DNA from: Pseudomonadota bacterium
GTDB lineage: Bacteria > Pseudomonadota > Alphaproteobacteria > Rhizobiales > Beijerinckiaceae
Length of the DNA stretch: 5,389 nucleotides
Direction of reading: 5' to 3'
Assembly: GCA_023393655.1 (NCBI GenBank)
Contig: JAEWKP010000040.1
Span: forward strand, 1-5,389
Both the position numbers and the translations under genes were made by a program. Below, in pieces: positions 1-5,389 of this stretch; position 1 is the first letter of the stretch; each line of letters starts with the position of its first letter. Below the pieces are notes generated by a model. It made no database searches, was not told where the DNA came from, and was given only the letters and a program-made list of their open reading frames with translations.

Positions 1-2406
1 GCCTGGGGCGAGAGCGTGGTCGAATCCATGCTCTATCCGCTCTGGGACCTCAAGCTGAAGACCGGCCATTCCGTGCGCTCGATCGACGATTGCGTGCGCG
101 AGGCCCGCGCCGACATGACGATCCGCACCGCCCTACTGGAGGCGCGCTTCCTAGTGGGGGACCGCTCGCTGTTCGACGAGATGGTCCGCCGTTTCGATGC
201 CGAAGTGGTCGAGGGCACGGCCCAGGCTTTCACCGAGGCCAAGCTCGCCGAGCGCGAACTCCGGGTGCAGCGGGCCGGCGCCTCGCGCTATCTGGTCGAG
301 CCCAACGTCAAGGACGGCAAGGGCGGCTTGCGTGACCTCAACACGCTGTTCTGGATCGCAAAATACGCCTACCGCGTCCATGATGTGCGCGAGCTCGTCG
401 AGGCCGGGCTGTTCGACCAGCAGGAACTGCAGATGTTCCAGCGCTCGGAGGAATTCCTCTGGCGCGTGCGCTGCTGGCTGCATTTCATCACTGGCCGCGC
501 CGAAGAGCGCCTGTCCTTCGACCTGCAGCGACAGGTCGCGGCCGATATCGGCTATGCCGGACGCAGCGGGCAGGCACCGGTCGAACGCTTCATGAAAGCC
601 TACTTCCTGATCGCCAAGGATGTCGGCGATCTCACCGCCATCGTCTGCGCCGCGCTGGAAGCCCGCCAGCAGAAGCCGCGCGCCAGCCTGTCGAAGCTGC
701 TCGGCACCTTCGCCAAGCGCAAGCGCGAGCGCTCGCTCGGCCATACCGACTTCAAGCTGACGAGCCAGCGCCTCGACGTCGTCGACGACAGCGCCTTCGA
801 GCGCGATCCGGTCAATCTGCTTCGGCTCTATGCCATCGCCAGCCGCGAGGATCTCGCCATCCATCCGGATGCCAGCCGGCTGGTGACGCAGTCACTGCGG
901 CTGGTCACGCCCGGCCTGCGCAACGACCCCGAAGCCAACCGCATCTTCCTGGAGATCGTGACCGGCCGGCGCTCGCCCGAGGTGGTGCTGCGGCGGATGA
1001 ACGAATCCGGTCTGCTCGGCCGGTTCGTCCCGGATTTCGGCCGCATCGTCGCGATGATGCAGTTCAACATGTACCACCACTATACGGTGGACGAGCATCT
1101 GATCCGGGCCATGGGCGTTCTGGCCGAGATCGATGCCGGCGCGCTCGAGGCCGAGCATCCGCTCTCCAACGAGATCATGCCGGCCATCTCCAACCGGCGC
1201 GCGCTCTATGTCGCGCTCTTGCTGCACGACATCGCCAAGGGGCGGCCGGAAGACCACTCGATCGCGGGCGCGCGGATCGCGCGCAAGCTCGGCCCGCGCT
1301 TCGGCCTGACCAGCGCGCAGACGGAAACCGTCGCCTGGCTGGTCGAGCACCATCTCGACATGTCGACGGTGGCGCAGAGCCGCGACCTCGGCGACCCCAA
1401 GACGATTGAGAGCTTCGCCGCGACCGTGCAGACGCTGGAGCGGTTGAAGCTGCTGCTGATCCTCACCGTCGCCGATATCAAGGCGGTCGGGCCCGGCGTC
1501 TGGAACGGCTGGAAAGGGCAATTGCTGCGCACCCTCTATTACGAGACCGAACTCGTGCTCACCGGCGGGCATTCGGCCGTCGAGCGGAAGGCGCGGGTCG
1601 CCATGAAGCAGGACGAATTGCGCCGGCGCCTGTCCGACTGGAACACCGAGGAGCGCGATGCCTATGTCGCACGGCACTACCCCGCCTATTGGATCAAGGT
1701 CGATCCGGAGCAGCAGGAGAAGCACGCGCGCTTCCTGCGTGAGGCGGAAGCTGCCGGGCGGACCACGGCGACCATCGTCGAGACCGACCAGTTCCGCGGC
1801 GTCACCGAACTCACCGTGCTGGCGCCGGACCATCCGCGCCTGCTCGCCATCGTCACCGGTGCCTGCGCCGCGGCCGGCGGCAATATCGTCGACGCGCAGA
1901 TCTTCACGACCAGCGACGGGCTGGTGCTCGACACGATCTCGGTCTCTCGCGCCTTCGATCGCGACGACGACGAGTTGCGCCGGGCCGAGCGTATCGCCGC
2001 GGCGATCGAGCGGGCGCTCAAGGGCGAGATCAAGATCGCCGACCTCGTCGCGCAGCGGCGAGCGCCGCCGCCGCGCGGCCAGACCTTCCAGGTCGAGCCT
2101 GAGGTCGTGATCGACAACGTGCTCTCGGCGCGCCACACCGTGCTCGAAGTGTCCGGCCTCGACCGGCCGGGCCTGCTCTACGATCTCACCACCGCGATCG
2201 GAAAGCTCAACCTCAACATCGCCTCGGCCCATATCGCGACCTTCGGCGAGAAGGCGGTCGACGTGTTCTACGTCACCGACCTGACCCATGCGAAGATCGT
2301 CTCGACCGGCCGGCAACTGACGATCCGCAAGGCCCTCACCGACGTCTTCAAGTTCGAGGCGGAGAAGCCGGCTCCGGCCAAGGCGAAAGTGCCGGCCCGC
2401 GCTTGA
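1..2406 (+). CDS. glnD: Bifunctional PII uridylyltransferase / uridylyl-removing enzyme GlnD, 5'-truncated by the window edge
   Basis: GlnD adds UMP to PII proteins (GlnB/GlnK) when glutamine is low and removes it when glutamine is high, setting the nitrogen response in the cytoplasm. The frame is open from base 1, so the GTG at 16 is an internal valine codon and not a start. 801 codons remain; the family is usually about 900-950 residues, so roughly 130 N-terminal residues, including the nucleotidyltransferase G-S-D-x-D site, lie outside. Numbering from base 1: the rest of the transferase domain has the conserved GKGGLRDL at 106-113; the HD (uridylyl-removing) domain has His366 (YTVDEH), His409-Asp410 (LLHDIAKG), His450/His451 and Asp492 in the GlnD-typical TVADIKAVGPGVWNGWKG; two glutamine-sensing ACT domains lie at about 601-680 and 711-790, each with a D-x-P-x-L-L core. 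The C-terminus is an Ala/Lys/Pro-rich tail. All visible key residues are present. Identification is firm. Confidence 0.97.
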   Translation, partial: AWGESVVESMLYPLWDLKLKTGHSVRSIDDCVREARADMTIRTALLEARFLVGDRSLFDEMVRRFDAEVVEGTAQAFTEAKLAERELRVQRAGASRYLVEPNVKDGKGGLRDLNTLFWIAKYAYRVHDVRELVEAGLFDQQELQMFQRSEEFLWRVRCWLHFITGRAEERLSFDLQRQVAADIGYAGRSGQAPVERFMKAYFLIAKDVGDLTAIVCAALEARQQKPRASLSKLLGTFAKRKRERSLGHTDFKLTSQRLDVVDDSAFERDPVNLLRLYAIASREDLAIHPDASRLVTQSLRLVTPGLRNDPEANRIFLEIVTGRRSPEVVLRRMNESGLLGRFVPDFGRIVAMMQFNMYHHYTVDEHLIRAMGVLAEIDAGALEAEHPLSNEIMPAISNRRALYVALLLHDIAKGRPEDHSIAGARIARKLGPRFGLTSAQTETVAWLVEHHLDMSTVAQSRDLGDPKTIESFAATVQTLERLKLLLILTVADIKAVGPGVWNGWKGQLLRTLYYETELVLTGGHSAVERKARVAMKQDELRRRLSDWNTEERDAYVARHYPAYWIKVDPEQQEKHARFLREAEAAGRTTATIVETDQFRGVTELTVLAPDHPRLLAIVTGACAAAGGNIVDAQIFTTSDGLVLDTISVSRAFDRDDDELRRAERIAAAIERALKGEIKIADLVAQRRAPPPRGQTFQVEPEVVIDNVLSARHTVLEVSGLDRPGLLYDLTTAIGKLNLNIASAHIATFGEKAVDVFYVTDLTHAKIVSTGRQLTIRKALTDVFKFEAEKPAPAKAKVPARA

Positions 2407-2430
2407 TTTAAACGACCATAAGGCCGATAT
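2402..2430 (+). promoter_or_regulatory. Candidate heat-shock (RpoH/sigma-32) promoter for grpE
   Basis: CTTG at 2402-2405 is followed, after 18 nt, by CCGATAT at 2424-2430. From memory, the alphaproteobacterial RpoH pattern is CTTG, 17-18 nt, then CYTATNT; this site matches the first box fully and the second at six of seven positions. The -35 box overlaps the glnD stop codon. Transcription would start near 2437, giving grpE a leader of about 140 nt. grpE is a classical RpoH target, which supports the reading, but the match was found by eye and a chance match cannot be excluded. Confidence 0.45.
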
Positions 2431-2443
2431 CCGGCACGAACGC

Positions 2444-2483
2444 GGCTGCTACCCCGCAAGGGGCGGCGCAGCCAAGTCTTTGT
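2444..2483 (+). terminator. Hairpin with GCAA tetraloop and a weak T-rich tail: possible glnD terminator or grpE leader structure
   Basis: GGCTGC (2444-2449) pairs with GCAGCC (2468-2473). Inside it CCCC (2452-2455) pairs with GGGG (2460-2463) around a GCAA tetraloop, with a TA / CGGC internal loop between the stems. After AAG comes TCTTTGTTT, an interrupted T tract. This is compatible with a Rho-independent terminator of glnD, although the T tract is poor and offset by three bases. If the candidate promoter just upstream is real, the same hairpin would lie in the grpE leader instead. Confidence 0.35.
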
Positions 2484-2511
2484 TTGCCGCATTTTCGCTG
2501 ACGCGGACCTT

Positions 2512-2530
2512 CGGTTCTTCACGCGAACCG
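2512..2530 (+). repeat. Short inverted repeat in the grpE leader
   Basis: CGGTTC (2512-2517) and GAACCG (2525-2530) are perfect reverse complements separated by 7 nt. No T tract follows, so it is not a terminator. An alternative pairing, TTCGC (2494-2498) with GCGAA (2523-2527), would compete with it. It could be an operator-like site or an RNA stem-loop; six base pairs in GC-rich DNA may also be chance. Confidence 0.3.
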
Positions 2531-2554
2531 GCATCCACTTCGCTCGAAAATGCT

Positions 2555-2564
2555 GAGAAAGGGA
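2555..2564 (+). promoter_or_regulatory. Ribosome binding site deciding the grpE start
   Basis: The purine run GAGAAAGGGA ends 12 nt before the ATG at 2577. It lies downstream of the alternative in-frame ATG at 2550, which has no purine-rich site in front of it. This favours 2577 as the start. Confidence 0.6.
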
Positions 2565-2576
2565 CGTGACGATAAA

Positions 2577-3176
2577 ATGACGCAGAACCCTGCGACGGAA
2601 GACCCCAACCTCGAAGCCGGCGCAGGCGTGCCCGAGCAGGCGGCCACCGCCGAGGCAGGCCTCGACGCGCAGCTCGCCAAGCTCCAGGCCGAACGCGACG
2701 ATCTCAAGGACAAGCTGCTGCGCACGCTCGCCGAGATGGAGAACCTGCGGCGACGCACCGAACGCGAGATCGCCGATGCGAAGACCTATGCCGTGACCAG
2801 CTTCGCCCGCGACATGCTCGGGTCCTCCGACAATCTCCGCCGGGCGCTGGAAAGCCTGCCCGCCGATACCTTGAAGGCGGCCGATGCTGCCGTGAAGACG
2901 CTGCATGAAGGCGTCGAATTGACCGAGCGCGAACTGCTCAAGACGCTGGAGCGTCACGGGGTGCGCCGCATCGACCCCCTGGCTGAGAAATTCGATCCCA
3001 ACCTGCACCAGGCCATGTTCGAGGCGCCCGACGCCACGATTGCCAAGGGGCTCGTCTCGAAGGTCGTGCAGATCGGCTACAAGATCGGCGAGCGCGTGCT
3101 GCGCCCAGCGCTGGTCGGCGTCTCCGCGGGGGCGCCCAAGGCGGACGTGCCGACCGACGAATCCAGCCCGCACTGA
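2577..3176 (+). CDS. grpE: Nucleotide exchange factor GrpE (DnaK/Hsp70 co-chaperone)
   Basis: GrpE is a homodimeric cytoplasmic protein that releases ADP from DnaK and so drives the DnaK-DnaJ folding cycle; it is also regarded as a thermosensor. The protein has 199 residues, normal for the family. A disordered acidic N-terminus (1-28) is followed by a heptad-rich long helix at about 29-72 (AQLAKLQAERDDLKDKLLRT...), a helical dimer region at about 75-127, and the beta domain at about 129-183 with the family signature HGVRRIDPLAEKFDPNLHQA and then VVQIGYKIGERVLRPALVGV. A short charged tail follows. The start at 2577 is preferred over the in-frame ATG at 2550 (nine codons longer, MLRKGRDDK) because the purine-rich ribosome binding site lies between them. 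No hrcA is adjacent, although hrcA-grpE is a frequent arrangement in alphaproteobacteria, and I see no CIRCE element, so control by RpoH is more likely than by HrcA. The stop is 4 nt before the next gene. Confidence 0.96.
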   Translation: MTQNPATEDPNLEAGAGVPEQAATAEAGLDAQLAKLQAERDDLKDKLLRTLAEMENLRRRTEREIADAKTYAVTSFARDMLGSSDNLRRALESLPADTLKAADAAVKTLHEGVELTERELLKTLERHGVRRIDPLAEKFDPNLHQAMFEAPDATIAKGLVSKVVQIGYKIGERVLRPALVGVSAGAPKADVPTDESSPH

Positions 3177-3180
3177 CGCC

Positions 3181-3801
3181 GTGTTCGAGGCCGCCGGCGT
3201 CGCCATCTTCGCGCTGACCGGGGCCCTCGTCGCCGCCCGCAAGGGCATGGACCCGTTCGGCTTCATCCTGCTGGCGACCGTCACCGGCGTCGGCGGGGGG
3301 ACGTTGCGGGATGTCCTGCTCGGGCGCGGCATCTTCTGGGTGCGCGATCCCAGCGACGTCATCGTCTGCACCGCGGTCGCCCTCGGTTGCTGGACCCTCG
3401 CCTATCTCAAGCCCGGCGTCCTCGAAGGCTGGGCCGGCCGCAAGCTGCTGATCTGGGCCGATGCCGCCGGCCTCTCGCTCTTCGCCGTCATCGGCACGCT
3501 CAAGGGTCTCGACGCGGCCGTGCCCGTGCTCTCGGCGGTCGCGCTCGGCGCGATGACCGGGACCTTCGGCGGCATCCTGCGCGACATCCTCGCCGGCGAC
3601 CGGCCGATGGTGCTGTGGAGCCGCGATTTCTACGTCACGGCTGCGACGGCGGGAGCCGGCACGACAGCCTTGCTCACCGGCCTGGGTCTGTCCGGTCCGG
3701 TCGTGATGCTCGGCGGGCTCGCGGCCTGCTTCGGCCTGCGGGCGGGCTCACTGCTGTTCGGCTGGTCATTCCCCGGCCTGCCCGGTAAATCAAGCGATTA
3801 G
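3181..3801 (+). CDS. TRIC / UPF0126 (YicG-like) family inner-membrane protein
   Basis: This is a small polytopic membrane protein of 206 residues, the usual length for bacterial YicG/YadS-type UPF0126 proteins. It has two tandem halves, each with the family motif: TGVGGGTLRD at 35-44 and GTFGGILRD at 127-135, the glycine-rich breaks expected in the second and fifth of about seven transmembrane helices. Hydrophobic stretches alternate with short charged loops such as AARKGMD (18-24). Bacterial members studied structurally form homotrimers with a pore in each subunit and conduct monovalent cations such as K+; some E. coli relatives have been linked to glycine transport, so the substrate is open. 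The GTG at 3181 is chosen because the family fold begins directly there (FEAAGVAIFALTGALVAARK). The upstream ATG at 3040 would run 141 nt inside grpE and add an Arg/Ser-rich, non-hydrophobic segment. No Shine-Dalgarno is visible; the 4-nt gap to grpE suggests translational coupling. Confidence 0.9.
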   Translation: MFEAAGVAIFALTGALVAARKGMDPFGFILLATVTGVGGGTLRDVLLGRGIFWVRDPSDVIVCTAVALGCWTLAYLKPGVLEGWAGRKLLIWADAAGLSLFAVIGTLKGLDAAVPVLSAVALGAMTGTFGGILRDILAGDRPMVLWSRDFYVTAATAGAGTTALLTGLGLSGPVVMLGGLAACFGLRAGSLLFGWSFPGLPGKSSD

Positions 3802-3814
3802 GCGGTACGCTCCA

Positions 3815-3835
3815 CCTCCGTCATTCCGGGGCGCG
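3815..3835. repeat. Possible remnant of a dispersed palindromic intergenic repeat
   Basis: The convergent gap contains CTCCGTCATTCCGGGGC followed by GCG. From memory this closely resembles the left arm of a palindromic repeat scattered through rhizobial-type genomes, whose right arm reads approximately CCCGGAAT(C/G). The right arm is missing here; the sequence passes directly into unrelated bases and then the alkB stop. A genome-wide search would be needed to establish repetition. Confidence 0.35.
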
Positions 3836-3854
3836 TGCCTGCTGGAGGCGGCGT

Positions 3855-4475
3855 CTATTTCGGCTTGGTCACCCGCCTCAGCGTCAGGTTGATCCGCCCG
3901 CCCTCGGGCAGCAGCGTCGACGATCCCGTCAGGATGCGGTCGATGCCGTGATAGGCGAGCCGCGCCTCACCTCCAAAGATCAGGACATCGCCCGACGCCA
4001 GCTTGAGCGAGGTGGTCTTAGCCCCGCGCGTCGTGCCGCCGATGCGAAAGAGCGCGGCATCGCCGAGCGAGACCGACAGGACCGGAGCATCGAAATCCTG
4101 CTCGTCGCGGTCCTGATGCAGCCCCATCCTGGCACCGGCCGCGTAGAAATTGACAAGGCAAGCCTCGGGTGGATGCGGATAGCCGGCTAGTTCGCGCCAG
4201 AGATCGAGAAGCGGCGCCGGCATCAACGGCCAGGGCTCGCCCGTCTCGGGGTGCTCCGGCTGGTAGCGATAGCCACGCTCGTCCGAGACCCAGCCGAGCG
4301 AGCCGCAATTGGTCATGCGGACCGAGAAGGGCGTACCGGTCTTCGGCATGCGCGGCTGGAAGAACGGCGCCTTGCGCGCCACGGCGCGCAACTCCGCCAC
4401 CAGGGCGGCTTGCTCCTCCGGCGCCAGCCTCCCCGGCCAGTGGACGACGCCCGGTGCGACGGTGACGCGGGTCAT
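3855..4475 (-). CDS. alkB: Alpha-ketoglutarate-dependent dioxygenase AlkB (alkylated nucleic acid repair)
   Basis: AlkB uses Fe(II), O2 and 2-oxoglutarate to oxidatively remove methyl groups such as 1-methyladenine and 3-methylcytosine from DNA and RNA. The 206-residue protein is about the length of E. coli AlkB (216) and aligns with it by eye. The iron ligands are His120 and Asp122 in LHQDRDE, and His176 in YHGIDR. The 2-oxoglutarate-binding residues are Asn109 and Tyr111 (NFY), Arg194 and Arg200 (RINLTLR). Spacings equal those in E. coli (11 residues Asn to His, 6 between the arginines). The substrate lid segment MTNCGSLGWVSDERGY keeps Trp62 and Tyr69, matching the E. coli base-stacking Trp69 and Tyr76. 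This is the bacterial repair type with a complete active site. The ATG lies 2 nt after the dapB stop (TGACGATG) with no clear Shine-Dalgarno, so it is probably read by reinitiation from dapB mRNA. No ada or alkA is in view to suggest an adaptive-response operon. Confidence 0.95.
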   Translation of the reverse strand: MTRVTVAPGVVHWPGRLAPEEQAALVAELRAVARKAPFFQPRMPKTGTPFSVRMTNCGSLGWVSDERGYRYQPEHPETGEPWPLMPAPLLDLWRELAGYPHPPEACLVNFYAAGARMGLHQDRDEQDFDAPVLSVSLGDAALFRIGGTTRGAKTTSLKLASGDVLIFGGEARLAYHGIDRILTGSSTLLPEGGRINLTLRRVTKPK

Positions 4476-4477
4476 CG

Positions 4478-5293
4478 TCAGAGCGCGTCGAGGCCGAGCA
4501 CGTCGGCCATGGAGTAGAGCCGCGCTTCACGCCCCCTGCCCCAGAGCGCGGCCTTGACCGCGCCCTGCGCGAAGAGGCTGCGATCCTCCGCGACATGGGC
4601 GAGTTCGAGCCGCTCGCCGGCGCCGGCGAAGATCACCTTGTGATCGCCGACGACCGTGCCGCCACGCAGGGCAGCAAAGCCGATCGTGCCTGCCTGGCGC
4701 GCGCCGGTGATACCGTCGCGGCCGGCGACACGCTGCTGTGCGAGATCGACCGCGCGCCCTTCCGCCGCCGCCTCGCCGAGCAGGACAGCCGTGCCGGAGG
4801 GGGCATCGACCTTCATGCGGTGATGCATCTCGACGATCTCGATATCCCAGTCGGTGCCGAGCGTCGCGGCGACCTTGCGCACCAGCGCCCCCAGCAGGTT
4901 GACGCCGAGGCTCATGTTGCCGGAACGGATGATCGGAGTGCGCTTCGCAGCCTCGGCCAGCTTAGCCAGATGCGCGGGCTCAAGCCCGGTCGTGCCGACG
5001 ACATGCAGGATGCCGGCCTGCGCCGCCAGATCGGCGAAGGCGACCGTCGCGTCCGGCGCCGTGAAATCGAGCACGCCGTCGGCGGAGGCGAAAGCTGCGG
5101 CGGCATCGCTCGTCACCTTGATACCGGATGCCGGCAGGCCGGCCAGAATCCCGGCATCCTCGCCGAGCGCGGCAGAGCCCGGTCGCTCGATCGCGGCCAC
5201 GAGCCTGCAGCCATCAGCCTGATCGATGGCGCGGATCAGCATCCGGCCCATCCGCCCGGCGGCACCGACGACGACGAGACGCATATCACTCAT
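4478..5293 (-). CDS. dapB: 4-hydroxy-tetrahydrodipicolinate reductase DapB
   Basis: DapB reduces 4-hydroxy-tetrahydrodipicolinate to tetrahydrodipicolinate with NAD(P)H, in the cytoplasmic diaminopimelate pathway that supplies lysine and peptidoglycan. The protein has 271 residues, the same size class as E. coli DapB (273). The N-terminal Rossmann fold has GAAGRMG at 10-16, the cofactor-selecting Glu36-Arg37, and GTTG at 100-103. The C-terminal catalytic domain has the family signature EIVEMHHRMKVDAPSGTA (152-169), with catalytic His157/His158, Lys161 and the substrate-binding GT at 167-168. The C-terminus returns to the nucleotide-binding domain with LFAQGAVKAALW (240-251). The ATG at 5293 is chosen over the in-frame ATG three codons later because GGAG lies 10 nt before it. 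It is transcribed toward alkB, whose start follows the dapB stop by 2 nt. Confidence 0.97.
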   Translation of the reverse strand: MSDMRLVVVGAAGRMGRMLIRAIDQADGCRLVAAIERPGSAALGEDAGILAGLPASGIKVTSDAAAAFASADGVLDFTAPDATVAFADLAAQAGILHVVGTTGLEPAHLAKLAEAAKRTPIIRSGNMSLGVNLLGALVRKVAATLGTDWDIEIVEMHHRMKVDAPSGTAVLLGEAAAEGRAVDLAQQRVAGRDGITGARQAGTIGFAALRGGTVVGDHKVIFAGAGERLELAHVAEDRSLFAQGAVKAALWGRGREARLYSMADVLGLDAL

Positions 5294-5303
5294 GGAAGGC
5301 GGG

Positions 5304-5307
5304 CTCC
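5304..5307 (-). promoter_or_regulatory. Ribosome binding site of dapB
   Basis: GGAG on the minus strand ends 10 nt before the ATG at 5293. Spacing is acceptable for this start and too long (19 nt) for the alternative ATG at 5284. Upstream of it, to the window edge, I found no convincing -35/-10 pair. Confidence 0.5.
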
Positions 5308-5389
5308 GGACTGGTTCTGCGACGAAAGCAGATACCTTCGCCAGTACCGCAATAGCCTTGGGTTCGCCAGCGGCACACCCGAACGCCGG

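Noticed and set aside
16..18. GTG as a start codon for glnD
   Set aside because: The frame is open to base 1 with GlnD-like residues (AWGES) upstream, so this is an internal valine codon of a gene cut by the window edge.
151..864. Minus-strand open frame of 237 codons opposite the GlnD transferase region
   Set aside because: The plus strand encodes unmistakable GlnD here; the antisense translation shows no known motif.
892..2316. Long open frame of 474 codons on the minus strand opposite glnD
   Set aside because: It is antisense to well-conserved GlnD HD and ACT domains. Its translation is rich in Arg, Gly, Asp and Val with no recognisable domain, as expected for the complement of a high-GC3 gene.
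2550..2576. Alternative grpE start at ATG 2550
   Set aside because: No purine-rich site precedes it, and the only good ribosome binding site lies downstream of it, in front of 2577.
2407..2576. CIRCE element (HrcA operator) upstream of grpE
   Set aside because: I looked for the TTAGCACTC / GAGTGCTAA inverted repeat and found nothing similar.
3040..3180. ATG-initiated extension of the TRIC-family protein inside grpE
   Set aside because: The added segment is Arg/Ser/Pro-rich and out of frame with conserved GrpE sequence, while the family's first transmembrane helix begins right after the GTG at 3181.
2268..3371. Minus-strand open frame of 367 codons across glnD, the gap, grpE and the TRIC gene
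   Set aside because: It crosses three real plus-strand genes and a gap, and its product has no family resemblance. Lack of stops reflects GC-rich composition.
4018..4596. Minus-strand 192-codon frame overlapping alkB and dapB
   Set aside because: It is a shifted frame of two confidently identified genes on the same strand, with an Arg/Ser/Ala-rich translation and no domain.

Overview
The window reads as a chromosomal housekeeping segment of an alphaproteobacterium. It is GC-rich with strong G/C bias at third codon positions. GlnD carries the alphaproteobacterial-type sequence around its HD and ACT domains, and the short gap between the two gene blocks contains a piece resembling a dispersed rhizobial-type repeat. 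Hyphomicrobiales (a Bosea- or Methylobacterium-like organism) is my best guess from protein style and gene order. That placement is inference, not something the sequence proves.

Layout. Plus strand, 1-3801: the 3' part of glnD (PII uridylyltransferase/uridylyl-removing enzyme, cut by the left edge), a 170-bp gap, grpE (DnaK nucleotide exchange factor), and after only 4 nt a TRIC/UPF0126-family membrane protein gene starting with GTG. Minus strand, 5293-3855: dapB (4-hydroxy-tetrahydrodipicolinate reductase) followed after 2 nt by alkB (2-oxoglutarate/Fe(II) DNA or RNA dealkylase). The two blocks converge on a 53-bp gap at 3802-3854. The last 96 bp (5294-5389), upstream of dapB, hold its ribosome binding site but no promoter or gene I can support.

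The genes work in separate processes: nitrogen sensing (glnD), protein folding under stress (grpE), membrane transport (TRIC family), lysine and peptidoglycan precursor synthesis (dapB) and alkylation repair (alkB). The spacings suggest two co-translated pairs, grpE-TRIC and dapB-alkB. All proteins keep their expected catalytic or signature residues, and I see no frameshift, insertion sequence, RNA gene or CRISPR array.

The least ordinary part is the glnD-grpE gap. A sequence close to the alphaproteobacterial heat-shock (RpoH) promoter pattern straddles the glnD stop codon. It is followed by a hairpin capped by a GCAA tetraloop and by a second inverted repeat. I see no clearly undescribed system here; the findings are mostly regulatory and architectural.
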